Shown here: piece after piece, positions 52,901 through 64,000 of the stretch
Position numbering within the stretch: the first letter of the stretch is position 1
How the letters are laid out: each line of letters opens with the position of its first letter
Assembly (NCBI RefSeq): GCF_900104135.1
Contig: NZ_FNIV01000008.1
Location: 62,001-126,000 of the forward strand
Source: Halomonas shengliensis
Lineage (GTDB): Bacteria > Pseudomonadota > Gammaproteobacteria > Pseudomonadales > Halomonadaceae
Length of the DNA: 64,000 bases
Direction: 5' to 3'
The notes under the pieces: generated by a model
What the model saw: the letters and a program-made list of their open reading frames with translations, nothing else
Told to the model about the DNA's origin: nothing
Databases searched by the model: none
Position numbers and translations under genes: made by a program

Positions 52901-54756
52901 TCGAAGTCATGGATCCAGTAGCTGGCGTCGCGGGCGCCGATCTCGTAGGGACGCTCGCCGATCACGCGCAGCCCCAGGTTCTCCATCATCGGCAGCACGT
53001 CGGAGAGCGGGATCGGTGCATCGCGGTGGAACAGCTTGAGGTTGACCCCGCTGCCCTCCTCCTCCACCAGCCGGTAGAGCGACAGCGACAGCGGCGCGCC
53101 GTCATCCAGCTCACCGATGTGGTGCAGGTCGTAGACCGCGGTGCGGGCGCTGAAGTCGTCGCGGTAGCTGGCGGGGAAGGCGTCGCGGAAGCGAGCCATC
53201 AGGTGGTTGGCCTGCTCCTCACCGAAGCCGTCGATACAGGCGCTATGGAGGTCGTCGCGCCAGTTGCGCGCCAGCTTGGCGAGCTTGGCCTCGAGGCGGC
53301 GCAGGTCGTACTCGGCGGGCTGCTCGCCCTTGAAGCGCAGGATGAACTGGATGCGCGCCAGCACCGACTCGGAGAGGTAGGTATTGAAGTCGCCGAAGGT
53401 GGCGTCGAGCTCCTCGCAGAGCATGTCCTGAATGCGCAGCCGCAGCTCGGTGGAGAAGACGTCGCGGGGCACGAAGGCCAGGCAGGAGTAGAAGCGGCCG
53501 GGGCGGTCCTCGCGCACGAAGAGGCGCACGCGGCGGCGCTCGCGGATGCTGAGGATGCCCAGCGCCGTCTCGGCGAGCTCATGGGTGTCGATCTGGAAGA
53601 GATCGTCACGCGGATAGACCTCGAGGATATGCAGCAGGTGCTTGCCGTTGTGCCCCTTGGGGTTGAAGCCGGCGATGTCCATCACCGTCTTGAGCTTGCG
53701 GCGCAGGATCGGCACATTGCGCGGCGACTCGTTGTAGACGGTGGCGGTGAAGAGCCCCAGGAAGCGGTGCTCCCCGACCAGGTTGCCCTTGGCATCGTAG
53801 CGGTCGATGGAGATGTAGTCGGGATAGGTCGGCCGGTGCACCCGGGCATGGTGGGCACTCTTGGAGAAGGTCAGGAGCTCCGGCACCAGCACGTAGTGGC
53901 CATCCTCGAGCCCCTGCTCGGTACGGATGCGCTCGCGATAGCGCGGCTGGTCGAGGCGGAAGACCCCGAGCTCGCTGTCCTTGACCTTGTCGAGGCTCTC
54001 CTTGCCGTCCTTGTGGGTCGTCACCGCGTAGGCGTCGTAGCCCAGGAAGGTGAAGTTGTCGTGGAGCATCCACTCCAGGAAGGTGATCGCCTCGGCATGG
54101 TCGTCGGGGTCGCTCTGGGGCGGGCAGCCGGCCCGCAGCTCGGCCAGGGCCTCCTCCACCTTGGCGCGCATGGGATCGAAGTCGGCCACCGCGGTGCGCA
54201 CGTCGACCAGCACCTCCTCGAGGCTCTGCTGCATCTCCTGCAGCACCTCGGCGTCGGAGTGGCGGTCGATCTCGATGACGATTAGCGACTCCCGCTGTGC
54301 CGGGGCGTCGGCCGCCTTGGGCGAGGCCACCCGCGCCAGGCGATGGTCACGCCCGCGCTCCGTGGCCAGCACCGCGTTGTGGATGGCATGGACGGTGAGG
54401 CCACGTCGGTTGAGCTCGATGCGCACCGAGTCGACCAGGAAGGGCATGTCCTCGTGGAGCACCGCCACGAAGGTATGCGCCGACTGCCAGCCATGCTCCT
54501 CGAAATCGGGGTTGAAGACCCGCACCTTGGGCTCGGCGGGGTCGAACTGCTGCAGGAAGTGCCACACCGAGAGGGTGGCGCCGTAGACGTCGTCGAGCCG
54601 CCGGTTCTCCAGGTCATCCAGCGGCACCGCGGCGTAGAAGTAGTCCGCGAAGGTGCCCACGGCCTCGGCCTTGGCGGCGTCCAGCCTGGTGCCGAGCCGC
54701 TCGTGAAGCTGCTTGAGCAGGTCCTGTCTGGCCTCGTCATTCGCAACGTGCTGCAT
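49915..54756 (-). CDS. gdhB: NAD-specific glutamate dehydrogenase, 180-kDa class
   Basis: 1613-aa large GDH. It has long N-terminal ACT-like regulatory regions and a central catalytic domain with RGGKVARGGLRWSDRHEDFR and KNSVIVPVGAKGGFVCK. A Rossmann-type part contains VVGIGDMGGDVFGNGMLLSE, and a helical C-terminal domain follows. It converts glutamate to 2-oxoglutarate and ammonia with NAD. Relatives in Pseudomonas are induced by amino acids such as arginine. In this genome it would drain glutamate released by the polyamine and TRAP-operon pathways into the TCA cycle. Same strand as trmA and murI, 167 bp downstream. Confidence 0.96.
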   Translation of the reverse strand: MQHVANDEARQDLLKQLHERLGTRLDAAKAEAVGTFADYFYAAVPLDDLENRRLDDVYGATLSVWHFLQQFDPAEPKVRVFNPDFEEHGWQSAHTFVAVLHEDMPFLVDSVRIELNRRGLTVHAIHNAVLATERGRDHRLARVASPKAADAPAQRESLIVIEIDRHSDAEVLQEMQQSLEEVLVDVRTAVADFDPMRAKVEEALAELRAGCPPQSDPDDHAEAITFLEWMLHDNFTFLGYDAYAVTTHKDGKESLDKVKDSELGVFRLDQPRYRERIRTEQGLEDGHYVLVPELLTFSKSAHHARVHRPTYPDYISIDRYDAKGNLVGEHRFLGLFTATVYNESPRNVPILRRKLKTVMDIAGFNPKGHNGKHLLHILEVYPRDDLFQIDTHELAETALGILSIRERRRVRLFVREDRPGRFYSCLAFVPRDVFSTELRLRIQDMLCEELDATFGDFNTYLSESVLARIQFILRFKGEQPAEYDLRRLEAKLAKLARNWRDDLHSACIDGFGEEQANHLMARFRDAFPASYRDDFSARTAVYDLHHIGELDDGAPLSLSLYRLVEEEGSGVNLKLFHRDAPIPLSDVLPMMENLGLRVIGERPYEIGARDASYWIHDFDLEHHTSTEVNLQEMREPFIEAFQRIWAGEADNDAFNRLIIGANLDWREVAMLRAYARYLKQIRFGVSQDYMANTLASYPEITRELVTLFELRFDPADRPGEGEEAACVERIQRLLDDVASLNDDQLLRRYMELIRATLRTNYYQRRADGGVKDYIAVKLEPSKVTGMPKPRPAFEIFVCSPRVEGVHLRGGKVARGGLRWSDRHEDFRTEVLGLVKAQQVKNSVIVPVGAKGGFVCKRLPEGDREAFQREGIECYKTFIRALLDVTDNLKGGEVVPPREVVRHDEDDAYLVVAADKGTATFSDIANEISAEYGHWLGDAFASGGANGYDHKKMGITAKGAWESVKRHFRNLGVNTQQDEFTVVGIGDMGGDVFGNGMLLSERIRLVGAFNHLHIFVDPEPDAAATFAERQRLFDTPRTTWEDFDAALISKGGGVFRRSAKSIPISAQMKQRFGIKADRLSPNELIQAMLRAEVDLIWNGGIGTYVKGSEETDAQVGDKANDALRIDGRELNCRVVGEGGNLGLTQRGRMEAAARGVRVNTDFIDNAGGVNCSDHEVNIKILIDEVVARGDMTEKQRNRLLADMTGEVSELVLRDNYRQTQALDLAELQSREGVGPFRRFISELEAAGQLDRGLEFLPDDEVLQERAANQQGMLLPELSVLISYAKSVLKGDLIASDVPDDPVIVRHVERIFPGVLVERYRDEMYEHRLKREIVATQVASDLVDHMGIVFVRRLIDSTGAGRAEIARAYVIAREVFRLGESWEQIEALDNRVPSAVQYAMMLDLMRLIRRATRWFLRGRAGGDTAQCIDYFAPRLATLQESIGERLSGEEREAWEARRDELVEAGVPEALAASVAATGSLYAGLGIIQAARQTEVAPERVAEVFYEVGHRLELPWMIRQITELKVRDSWQAQARETFRDDIDRQQLALTVSVLQMAEGPEAPAERVAAWLERHDAMHARWCRLLEQVGSGGQGGFPLFAVAVRELVDLAESSRDL

Positions 54757-54923
54757 CCATCACCTCGGTGTCCGACGGTCGCTCCTGCGACCGGAAGGGT
54801 TCGACACGGCGGCGCAGTGCGCCGCCCTGCCGCCAGCTTACGCGACTCCCGAAGCCCGCCCCAGCCCCTTGACCTCTTGCTCATGGAGCATGCCGGGTGC
54901 GCATCGCCGCCGAGGTCGGGCGG

Positions 54924-56030
54924 CTAGTCGCGCCGCTCCAGCAGCACCCCGCACTCGCAGTGGTGGGTCCAGGGAAACTGGTCGAACAGGGCCAGGCGCG
55001 CGACCCGGTGGGTCTCGGTCAGGCGCTCCAGGTTGCTCGCCAATGTCTCCGGGTTGCATGAAATATAGACGATGCGCGAGTAGTCGCTGAGCTGGCGGCA
55101 GCTGGCGTCATCGAGACCGGCCCGCGGCGGGTCCACCAGCACGGTGGTGAAGTCGTAGTCGTCGAGGCGCCACTCGGCGACCCGGCGCCCCCCCTTCTCC
55201 CCCTTGAGGGCGGCGGCGAACTCCTCGGCGGACATGCGCCCCACGGTGGCGTTGTCGATGCCGTTGGCGGCCAGGTTCTCCCGGGCGCTTGCCACCGAGG
55301 TGCGCGAGATCTCGGTGGCCAGCACGCGGCGGAAGTTCTCCGCCAGGGCCACGGTGAAGTTGCCGTTGCCGCAGTAGAGCTCCACCAGGTCACCCGCCTG
55401 GCTGCCCCGGGTCACGTCCCGGGCCCAGGCCAGCATCGAACGACAGATCTCGGCGTTGGGCTGGGTGAAGCTGTTCTCCACCTGCTGGTAGACGAGCTCA
55501 CGCCCCTCCACCTCGAGGCGCTCCCAGACGTGGTCGCGCTCTAGCACCCGCCGCTGCTTGCGGGCGCGGCCGATGATCATCGCCCCCAGCGTCGCCTGAA
55601 GCTCGCGCGCCGCCGCCTCCCAGGCGTCGTCCAGCGGGCGGTGGTAGATCAGGGTAATCAGCGCCTCGTCGGAGAGGGTGGTGAGGAACTCCACCTGGAA
55701 GAGTCGGCGGCGCAGCACCGGCACGTCGCGGATGGCATCGAGCAGCGCCGGCATCAGCGCATTGATCCGCCGACTGGCGACGGGGTAGTCATCCAGGCGG
55801 ACCACCTCCTTGCGCCCGGGGTCCTCGGGGTCCACCTCGAACATCGCATAGAAGAGGTCGTCACCCTCGTGCCAGACGCGGAACTCGCAGCGCTGGCGGT
55901 AGTGGCTGGGAGGCGAGGGATAGACCTCGAGCTCTGGCACGTCGAAGCGGGCGAAGTCGCGGCGGATGCGCTCGGCCTTGGCCTCGAGCTGCTGGTCATA
56001 GCGGGCGGGGTCGACGACGGGAATGGCCAA
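54924..56030 (-). CDS. trmA: tRNA (uracil-5-)-methyltransferase TrmA
   Basis: 368-aa SAM-dependent enzyme making ribothymidine 54 in tRNA. Motifs: ELYCGNGNFTVALAENFRRV, FVQ-type VENSFTQPNAEI, VDPPRAGLDD, the nucleophile Cys in YISCNPETL, and Glu in HCECGVLLER. The start is read as TTG at 56030: AGGAGG lies 4 nt before it and the product MAIPVVDPARYDQQL aligns with the E. coli start (366 aa). No ATG is available; another TTG at 56096 overlaps murI and would add 22 non-conserved residues. Confidence 0.92.
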   Translation of the reverse strand: MAIPVVDPARYDQQLEAKAERIRRDFARFDVPELEVYPSPPSHYRQRCEFRVWHEGDDLFYAMFEVDPEDPGRKEVVRLDDYPVASRRINALMPALLDAIRDVPVLRRRLFQVEFLTTLSDEALITLIYHRPLDDAWEAAARELQATLGAMIIGRARKQRRVLERDHVWERLEVEGRELVYQQVENSFTQPNAEICRSMLAWARDVTRGSQAGDLVELYCGNGNFTVALAENFRRVLATEISRTSVASARENLAANGIDNATVGRMSAEEFAAALKGEKGGRRVAEWRLDDYDFTTVLVDPPRAGLDDASCRQLSDYSRIVYISCNPETLASNLERLTETHRVARLALFDQFPWTHHCECGVLLERRD

Positions 56031-56092
56031 GGAGCCTCCTGGGGAATCGGGTATGGATGAATCGAGAGGGAAAGTCGGGGATGACGCCGGGC

Positions 56093-56872
56093 TCAATCGA
56101 TGACGAGCGGACGCGGAGCGGCGAAGCCGAAGCGTGCCAGGGCGGCGGCCAGCGCCGGGTCCGGGGCGGTGGCAAGGCTCGGTCCGGGCCCCGCGGCGAG
56201 GGTGACCCCGGCGGCCACCTGGGCGGTGCGCCGGGCGATGGCGTCGCTGGAGTCGACCCAGGCCACCGCCCGCGGCGCCGCCGCGGCCAGGGCGTCACGC
56301 AGCAGCGGGAAATGGGTGCAGCCGAGCACCACGGTGTCCAGCTCGGGATCCTCCCAGAGCGGCGCCAGGGCGGCCTCGATCACGCCGGGATCGGACGGCT
56401 CCCCGGCGAGGCGGCGCTCGGCCTCGCGCACCAGCGCATCGGCGGCCACCCGCCGTACCACGCAGTCGGCGGCGTAGGTCTCGATCAGGTGCTGGGTATA
56501 GGGGCGCGACACCGTGGCGCTGGTGGCCAGCAGGCCGATATGACGGCTACGGCTATGCGCCGCGGCCGGCTTGATGGCAGGCACCGTGCCCACCACCGGG
56601 ATGCGCAGCCGCTCGCGCAGGGCATCCAGGGCCAGGGTGCTGGCGGTGTTGCAGGCCACCACCAGCGCCACGCAGCCGCTGGCGGCCACCGCCGCCTCGC
56701 ACACCGCCAGGATGCGCCGCACCAGCCAGGCATCCTCGCGCAGGCCGTAGGGCAGCATGGCGTTGTCGCAGACATAGGCGAGGGCGGCGCCGGGCAGGCG
56801 CCCGCGCAGCGCGGCCACCACCGAGAGACCGCCCACCCCGGAGTCGAACACCAGCACCGGCCCCAGGGTCAT
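56093..56872 (-). CDS. murI: Glutamate racemase
   Basis: 259-aa enzyme making D-glutamate for peptidoglycan. The FDSGVGGLSVV start, catalytic cysteines in VVACNTASTL and VLGCTHFPLL, and ASPxT-like LLATSATVSRPYTQHLIETY are visible. ATG at 56872 has GGAGG at 7 nt. In several relatives murI follows moeB; here they are about 29 kb apart and murI precedes trmA by 62 bp. Confidence 0.94.
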   Translation of the reverse strand: MTLGPVLVFDSGVGGLSVVAALRGRLPGAALAYVCDNAMLPYGLREDAWLVRRILAVCEAAVAASGCVALVVACNTASTLALDALRERLRIPVVGTVPAIKPAAAHSRSRHIGLLATSATVSRPYTQHLIETYAADCVVRRVAADALVREAERRLAGEPSDPGVIEAALAPLWEDPELDTVVLGCTHFPLLRDALAAAAPRAVAWVDSSDAIARRTAQVAAGVTLAAGPGPSLATAPDPALAAALARFGFAAPRPLVID

Positions 56873-57027
56873 CGCGCCACCTCCACGCCGCCGTGGCAAC
56901 GGCGCGTCGCGACGGCAGCGCCGCGCCACGGCTGGCGGGCGGCGGATGACGGGGAAGGACGGGGTGGCGTGGGACTCGGCATGGGGCGCATTCTACCCCA
57001 GCCGCGGGGAGGCTGGCAGCCCGGGCA

Positions 57028-57573
57028 TCAGACCGGGACCGGCGCCTCCTTCAGCTCGGCATAGAGCTCGGGATAGGCCTGCTGGAGCCGTTCGAGCCTG
57101 GCGGCGGCATCGTCCGGCAGCGCCTCGGCCAGGCGCTCCAGGGCCTTGTCGTCGAAATGCTCGCGGATCATCGGGAAGAGCTTCTCGCGCTCGTCGCGCA
57201 GGTAGCCAAGATGGGCGTCGAGGTAGGCCTTGAGGTCGTCGGAGAAGCGATCCATGGGCACCACGGCGTCCATCAGGATCATGTCGAGGTCGTTGGAGAG
57301 CCGGGCGAGGCGGGACTTGAGCTTGCGGTAATCCTCGGCCAGTTGCTCGGTGACCTCGCGCCCCCCTTCCACCTTCTCGAGCTGTTCGCTGAACAGCCGC
57401 TCCAGCGGGTGGGTGAAGCCGTCCATGTAGTCGAGGATGTAGTCGACCACCTCACGCATCAGCTGGAAGTTGGGTCGCTCGCCGGTCGCCAGGGTCTTCT
57501 GCTTGAGCTGCAGGACGTGCAACATGCGCGCCATATTGGCATGATCCTGACGCAGCTGGGTCAGCATGGGCAT
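57028..57573 (-). CDS. Hemerythrin HHE-domain protein
   Basis: 181-aa all-helical protein. Iron-ligand-type residues are visible in LRQDHANMARML, GFTHPLERLF, DYRKLKSR and DAHLGYLRDEREKLFPMI, the pattern of HHE cation-binding domains. Such proteins bind a di-iron centre and are linked to oxygen, NO or iron-sulfur stress. Start at 57573 follows AGGAGGG. Divergent from rarA. The exact function cannot be given. Confidence 0.85.
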   Translation of the reverse strand: MPMLTQLRQDHANMARMLHVLQLKQKTLATGERPNFQLMREVVDYILDYMDGFTHPLERLFSEQLEKVEGGREVTEQLAEDYRKLKSRLARLSNDLDMILMDAVVPMDRFSDDLKAYLDAHLGYLRDEREKLFPMIREHFDDKALERLAEALPDDAAARLERLQQAYPELYAELKEAPVPV

Positions 57574-57734
57574 GTCGGGCCCTCCTGTATGGTACATGGG
57601 AGAAGGCACTCTCCATTGGATGCGCCATCATGGACAGGGTTCAGCGCACGGCCGGCTCGGCCATGCGCCGCTCCCCCACTCTAGCACCCCGGCCGCCCGC
57701 CTGCCGCTTCCGGATCAACGCAAGGAGTCGCTCC

Positions 57735-59075
57735 ATGGACCTCTTCTCCCGCGACCGCGACGAGGATGCGCCCCTGGCCTGGCGCATGCGCCCGCGACGC
57801 CTCCACGACTACGTCGGCCAGCAGGCCCTGGTGGGGCCCGGCAAGCCGCTGCGCCGCATGGTCGAGGGGGGCGCGGTACGCTCCATGATCCTGTGGGGGC
57901 CGCCGGGCACCGGCAAGACCACCCTGGCCGAGATCCTGGCCGCCGAGTCGGGTGCCCACCTCGAACACCTCTCGGCGGTGATGGCCGGCGTCAAGGAGAT
58001 CCGCGCCGCCGTGGAGCGTGCCCGCGCCCTGCAGGCCCAGGGCCGCTCGACCCTGCTGTTCCTCGACGAGATCCATCGCCTCAACAAGAGCCAGCAGGAT
58101 GCCCTGCTCCCCCACGTGGAGTCGGGCCTGCTGACGCTGATCGGCGCCACCACCGAGAACCCCTCCTTCGAGGTCAACTCGGCGCTGCTCTCCCGGGCCA
58201 GGGTGCACGTACTCACCGCGCTCTCCGAGGCGGAGCTGGTGGCGGTGCTGGAGCGCGCCCTGCAGGATGTGGAGCACGGGCTCGGCCGGCGCGGGATACG
58301 AGTGGAGGACGAGGTCCTGGCGATCCTGGCCCGGGCCGCCGCCGGCGACGCGCGCCGCGCCCTGGGGCTCTTGGAGAGCGCCTGCGACTTCGCCGAGCCC
58401 GACGCCGAGGGTGGCGAGCGGCTGCCGCGCCCGGCGCTGGAGGCGGTGCTGGGCCACCAGGCCAGCGCCTTCGACAAGCAGGGCGACCACTACTACGATC
58501 TGCTCTCCGCGATCCACAAGTCGGTACGCTCCTCGCGCCCCGACGCCGCCCTGCTCTACATCGCCCGCTTCCTGCAGGGCGGCGGGGACCCGCTGGACGT
58601 CATCCGGCGGCTGACCGCCATCGCCTCGGAGGACGTAGGCAACGCCGACCCGCGGGCCCTGCCGCTGGCGATGGCGGCCTGGGACGCCTACCTCCGCCTG
58701 GGGGACTACGAGGGGCAGCGTGCCATCGCCCATGCCGCCATCCACCTGGCGGTGGCGCCCAAGAGCAACGCCATCGACCAGGCCTGGAAGCGCGCCAAGG
58801 CGTGCGTGGCCGCCCAGCCCCGCCTGGAGGTGCCCACCTACCTGCGCAACGCCCCGACCAGGCTGATGGAGAGCCTGGGCCATGGCGAGGGCTACCGCTA
58901 CGCCCACCACGAGCCCCACGGCTACCCCGCCGGCAGCGCCCACGACTGCTGGCCGGAGGCAGTGCCCCGCGAGCGCTTCTACCGCCCCACCGAGCTCGGC
59001 CAGGAGAAGCGCTACGCCCAGCTGATGGCCTGGCGGGCGCAGCTCGACGCCGAGGCGGACGAGGGCGGCGCATAG
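57735..59075 (+). CDS. rarA: Replication-associated recombination protein A (MgsA/WRNIP1 family)
   Basis: 446-aa AAA+ ATPase working at stalled replication forks. Walker [16 protein letters not shown] (about 54-68), Walker [21 protein letters not shown], sensor [18 protein letters not shown], arginine-finger region and a C-terminal tetramerisation domain ([32 protein letters not shown]). Start at 57735 with AAGGAG. Next to lolA and ftsK, a common order. Confidence 0.95.
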   Translation: MDLFSRDRDEDAPLAWRMRPRRLHDYVGQQALVGPGKPLRRMVEGGAVRSMILWGPPGTGKTTLAEILAAESGAHLEHLSAVMAGVKEIRAAVERARALQAQGRSTLLFLDEIHRLNKSQQDALLPHVESGLLTLIGATTENPSFEVNSALLSRARVHVLTALSEAELVAVLERALQDVEHGLGRRGIRVEDEVLAILARAAAGDARRALGLLESACDFAEPDAEGGERLPRPALEAVLGHQASAFDKQGDHYYDLLSAIHKSVRSSRPDAALLYIARFLQGGGDPLDVIRRLTAIASEDVGNADPRALPLAMAAWDAYLRLGDYEGQRAIAHAAIHLAVAPKSNAIDQAWKRAKACVAAQPRLEVPTYLRNAPTRLMESLGHGEGYRYAHHEPHGYPAGSAHDCWPEAVPRERFYRPTELGQEKRYAQLMAWRAQLDAEADEGGA

Positions 59076-59115
59076 CGCCAAAGGGCAAGAGGCAAGCCAG
59101 CCTCATCCCAAACAA

Positions 59116-59154
59116 AAGGAGCAAGCCAAGGGGTTCCCTTGAAGCTTGCTCCTT
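59116..59154 (-). terminator. Terminator of the ftsK-lolA transcript (convergent with rarA)
   Basis: Stem of 11 + 6 bp with a 2-nt bulge: AAGGAGCAAGC-CAAGGG, loop GTT, CCCTTG-aa-GCTTGCTCCTT. On the minus strand it ends in TTTTGTTT, a fair U-tail 25 bp beyond the lolA stop. It may also serve rarA. Confidence 0.8.
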
Positions 59155-59178
59155 GTGCCTTGCAGCTGGCCGCAGGCC

Positions 59179-59808
59179 TCAGTACGTGTCGCGGATCACA
59201 TCGGTGCCCTCCGGCACCTCGAGGGTGAAGCGCGCGTCGTCGATCGCGGCGTTCATCTCGACCTCGCTGAAGGCGATGGCGGTGCGCTGGCCGGTGCTGT
59301 CCAGCATCTCCAGGCCCCGTAGTTGCTCGCCGCGGAAGGTCATGGTCAGCGTCTCGAAGAGCGTATCGGCGTCCTTCGGCTGCAGGGTAAAGCGCTCGGC
59401 GCTGCCCTGCTGGCTGCGGCGGACCTCGAAGCTCGCCACCAGCTCGTCGGCGCTGCCGGAGAGCAGCAGCGCCGGGGTGTGGGTCACCCGCTGGTCCAGC
59501 GCCTGCACGGTGGCCTGCTCCAGGTCCGGGTCGTAGAGGGTGACCTCCTCGCCGTCGGAGACCACCAGCTGCCGATAGGGGGCGTCCACCTCCCAGCGGA
59601 ACTTGCCGGGCCGCGACAGCCACATGGTGCCCCGCGCCTCCTGCAGGCGGTCGCCGCCGGCATCGAGGATCTGCTGCTCGAAGTCGGCCTGGTAGGTCTC
59701 GAGCGGCTCCAGCAGCCGGGTCAGGCGCTCGGCGCCTTCGCTGGCCAGCGCCGAGAGCGGCATGGCGAGGCCCAGGGCGAGGGCGGCAAGGGTCGTCTTC
59801 ACTGTCAT
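59179..59808 (-). CDS. lolA: Outer-membrane lipoprotein carrier protein LolA
   Basis: 209-aa periplasmic chaperone with a signal peptide (about 1-22, MTVKTTLAALALGLAMPLSA). The LolA fold segments YQADFEQQI, GTMWLSRPGKFRWEVDAPYR and VTLYDPDLEQATVQ are clear. It carries lipoproteins from LolCDE to LolB (33.2 kb). 133 bp after ftsK on the same strand. Confidence 0.95.
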   Translation of the reverse strand: MTVKTTLAALALGLAMPLSALASEGAERLTRLLEPLETYQADFEQQILDAGGDRLQEARGTMWLSRPGKFRWEVDAPYRQLVVSDGEEVTLYDPDLEQATVQALDQRVTHTPALLLSGSADELVASFEVRRSQQGSAERFTLQPKDADTLFETLTMTFRGEQLRGLEMLDSTGQRTAIAFSEVEMNAAIDDARFTLEVPEGTDVIRDTY

Positions 59809-59941
59809 CTCTGTCTCCCTGAAGGGGTCGGTCGTCCTGACCCTCGGACCGCGGCGCCGCCGGCGGGTTGCGGAGCGGCCGGCGGGTTCACGGTGGTTGC
59901 AAGGTCGCGGGCCAGCCGTCGCCGCAAGGCGACAGCGTCGA

Positions 59942-63034
<3,093 letters not shown>

Positions 63035-63182
63035 CTGGTCATCCCCCTTGCGCCACGCCTGGCGCCTTGCGAATGCGTGGCGCCAATCATACCGAGCGCG
63101 GCCGCCGCATCACAGTGGCCAGCGCTTGAGCGCCGCCCTCGCCGCCGGCACACTGGAGCCATCGTCGCAAGGATGCCCTGCC

Positions 63183-63956
63183 ATGCTGCCCTGGCTGCCC
63201 CCCTTCCCCGTGCACTTCCCGCCCGTGGAGGAGGCCCTTGGCGACCCCGATGGCCTGCTCGCCGCCGGTGGCGCCCTCACCCCCGAGTGGCTGCTGGCCG
63301 CCTACCGCCGTGGCATCTTCCCCTGGTACGGCGACGACCAGCCGATCCTGTGGTGGAGCCCCGACCCGCGCATGGTGCTGCGCCCGGAGGAGCTGCGGGT
63401 GCGCCGCAGCCTGGCCAAGCGACTGCGCAACGCCGGCTTTCGCGTCACCGCCGATCGCGCCTTCGATGCCGTGGTGGCAGCCTGCGCCGGGCCACGCGAT
63501 GGCCAGCCCGGCACCTGGATCACCGAGGCGATGCGCCAGGCCTACGGCCACCTGCACGCCCTGGGCGCCGCCCACTCGGTGGAGGTGTGGCGCGGCGAGC
63601 GCCTGGTGGGCGGGCTCTACGGCGTGGCCCTGGGGCCGGTGTTCTTCGGCGAGTCGATGTTCTCGCGGGAGCCGGACGCCTCCAAGGTGGCGCTGGTGCG
63701 GCTGGCCCGAGCCATGGCGAGCGGCGGTGGCCGGCTGATCGACTGCCAGATGCATACCGCTCACCTGGCCAGCCTGGGCGCCCGGGACATCGCCCGGGAG
63801 GCCTTCATCGGCTATCTTGAAGAGTGGCTGGGCCGCCCCGACGAGAACGCCACGTCGACGGATCGCTTCCTGCCGGCCTGCTGGTCCTTCGCATCCCTCG
63901 AGGATCCGCCAGCCCCAATGACCGAACGCCCTGAGCCAGGGAGAGAGCCACCGTGA
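63183..63956 (+). CDS. aat: Leucyl/phenylalanyl-tRNA-protein transferase
   Basis: 257-aa enzyme of the N-end rule that adds Leu or Phe to N-terminal Arg or Lys. FPPVEEALGDPDGLLAAGGA, YRRGIFPWYGDDQPILWWSP, GLYGVALGPVFFGESMFSRE and LIDCQMHTAHLASLGAR are typical. It overlaps the next gene (GTGA). A Pro-rich C-terminal tail of about 15 residues follows the conserved part. Confidence 0.95.
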   Translation: MLPWLPPFPVHFPPVEEALGDPDGLLAAGGALTPEWLLAAYRRGIFPWYGDDQPILWWSPDPRMVLRPEELRVRRSLAKRLRNAGFRVTADRAFDAVVAACAGPRDGQPGTWITEAMRQAYGHLHALGAAHSVEVWRGERLVGGLYGVALGPVFFGESMFSREPDASKVALVRLARAMASGGGRLIDCQMHTAHLASLGARDIAREAFIGYLEEWLGRPDENATSTDRFLPACWSFASLEDPPAPMTERPEPGREPP

Positions 63957-64000
63957 GCAGCAACACCCCCCGCCAGCCGACCCGGGACCTGCGCTTCTTC
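63953..64000 (+). CDS. bpt: Aspartate/glutamate leucyltransferase, N-terminal fragment
   Basis: Only 16 codons are visible before the window ends. A GTG start inside the aat stop gives MSSNTPRQPTRDLRFF, as in the Bpt (Ate-like) family, which adds Leu to N-terminal Asp or Glu. aat-bpt is a common pair. Identification rests on the start sequence and context. Confidence 0.8.
   Translation, partial: MSSNTPRQPTRDLRFF

Noticed and set aside
51721-54285. Long open frame (854 codons) on the strand opposite gdhB
   Set aside because: Antisense to a full-length, motif-rich enzyme; its His/Val/Leu-rich composition is what the complement of a GC-rich gene gives. The same holds for long opposite frames over rlmKL, ftsK and the 3-5 kb genes.
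59101-59178. Tandem short repeats (CTTGCTCCTTGTGCCTTG) as a repeat array
   Set aside because: The pattern is explained by one terminator hairpin with a few similar words nearby; no regular unit is seen.

Overview
The window is a GC-rich chromosomal segment of a gammaproteobacterium. The best fit is the Halomonas group (Halomonadaceae). The reasons are the gene families and their order (hemA-prfA-prmC, lolB-ispE-prs-rplY-pth-ychF, ftsK-lolA-rarA, aat-bpt), the 180-kDa NAD-glutamate dehydrogenase, an acidic tail on ribosomal protein bL25 and generally acidic proteins. The genus is an inference from memory of such gene sets, not a database result. No phage, transposase, CRISPR array, rRNA or tRNA gene was seen.

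Positions 1-7.6 kb: the end of gatB, then a polyamine-degradation block. It has a PuuR-type repressor, a divergent pair of transcripts with puuD, an omega-aminotransferase and puuC on the minus strand, and puuA on the plus strand. Positions 7.9-16.9 kb: a self-contained catabolic operon on the minus strand. In transcription order it encodes an N-formylglutamate amidohydrolase-like enzyme, a TRAP transporter (dctQ, dctM, dctP), a glutamine-synthetase-like ligase, an aldehyde dehydrogenase and an iron-type alcohol dehydrogenase. An RpiR-type regulator is divergent from it. I read this as uptake, gamma-glutamylation, two-step oxidation and deglutamylation of an unknown amino-alcohol-like compound. 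It is the best candidate here for an undescribed pathway. Positions 16.9-26.2 kb: a second polyamine operon with two puuB-type oxidases, a complete polyamine ABC transporter with two binding proteins, and another gamma-glutamylpolyamine synthetase.

Positions 26.4-64 kb: mostly housekeeping genes. They cover regulation and cofactors (lrp, moeB, hemA, pdxB), translation (prmC, prfA, rplY, pth, ychF, ylqF-like GTPase, rlmKL, rmf, trmA, aat, bpt), the envelope (lolB, lolA, ispE, murI, a TPR lipoprotein, htpX), nucleotides (prs, pyrD), amino acids (alaA, gdhB), Mg transport (mgtE), repair (msrB, rarA) and chromosome partition (ftsK).

Three intergenic gaps (27.9, 38.9 and 40.2 kb) carry copies of the same 95-bp structured repeat. 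Its arms differ by matched, compensatory base changes. Many operon ends carry clear GC-rich terminators. Both solute-binding-protein/ligase junctions in the catabolic operons carry a GC hairpin between the two genes. Glutamate links much of the first 26 kb: three glutamine-synthetase-like ligases spend glutamate to tag amines, hydrolases return it, and GdhB can feed it into the TCA cycle.
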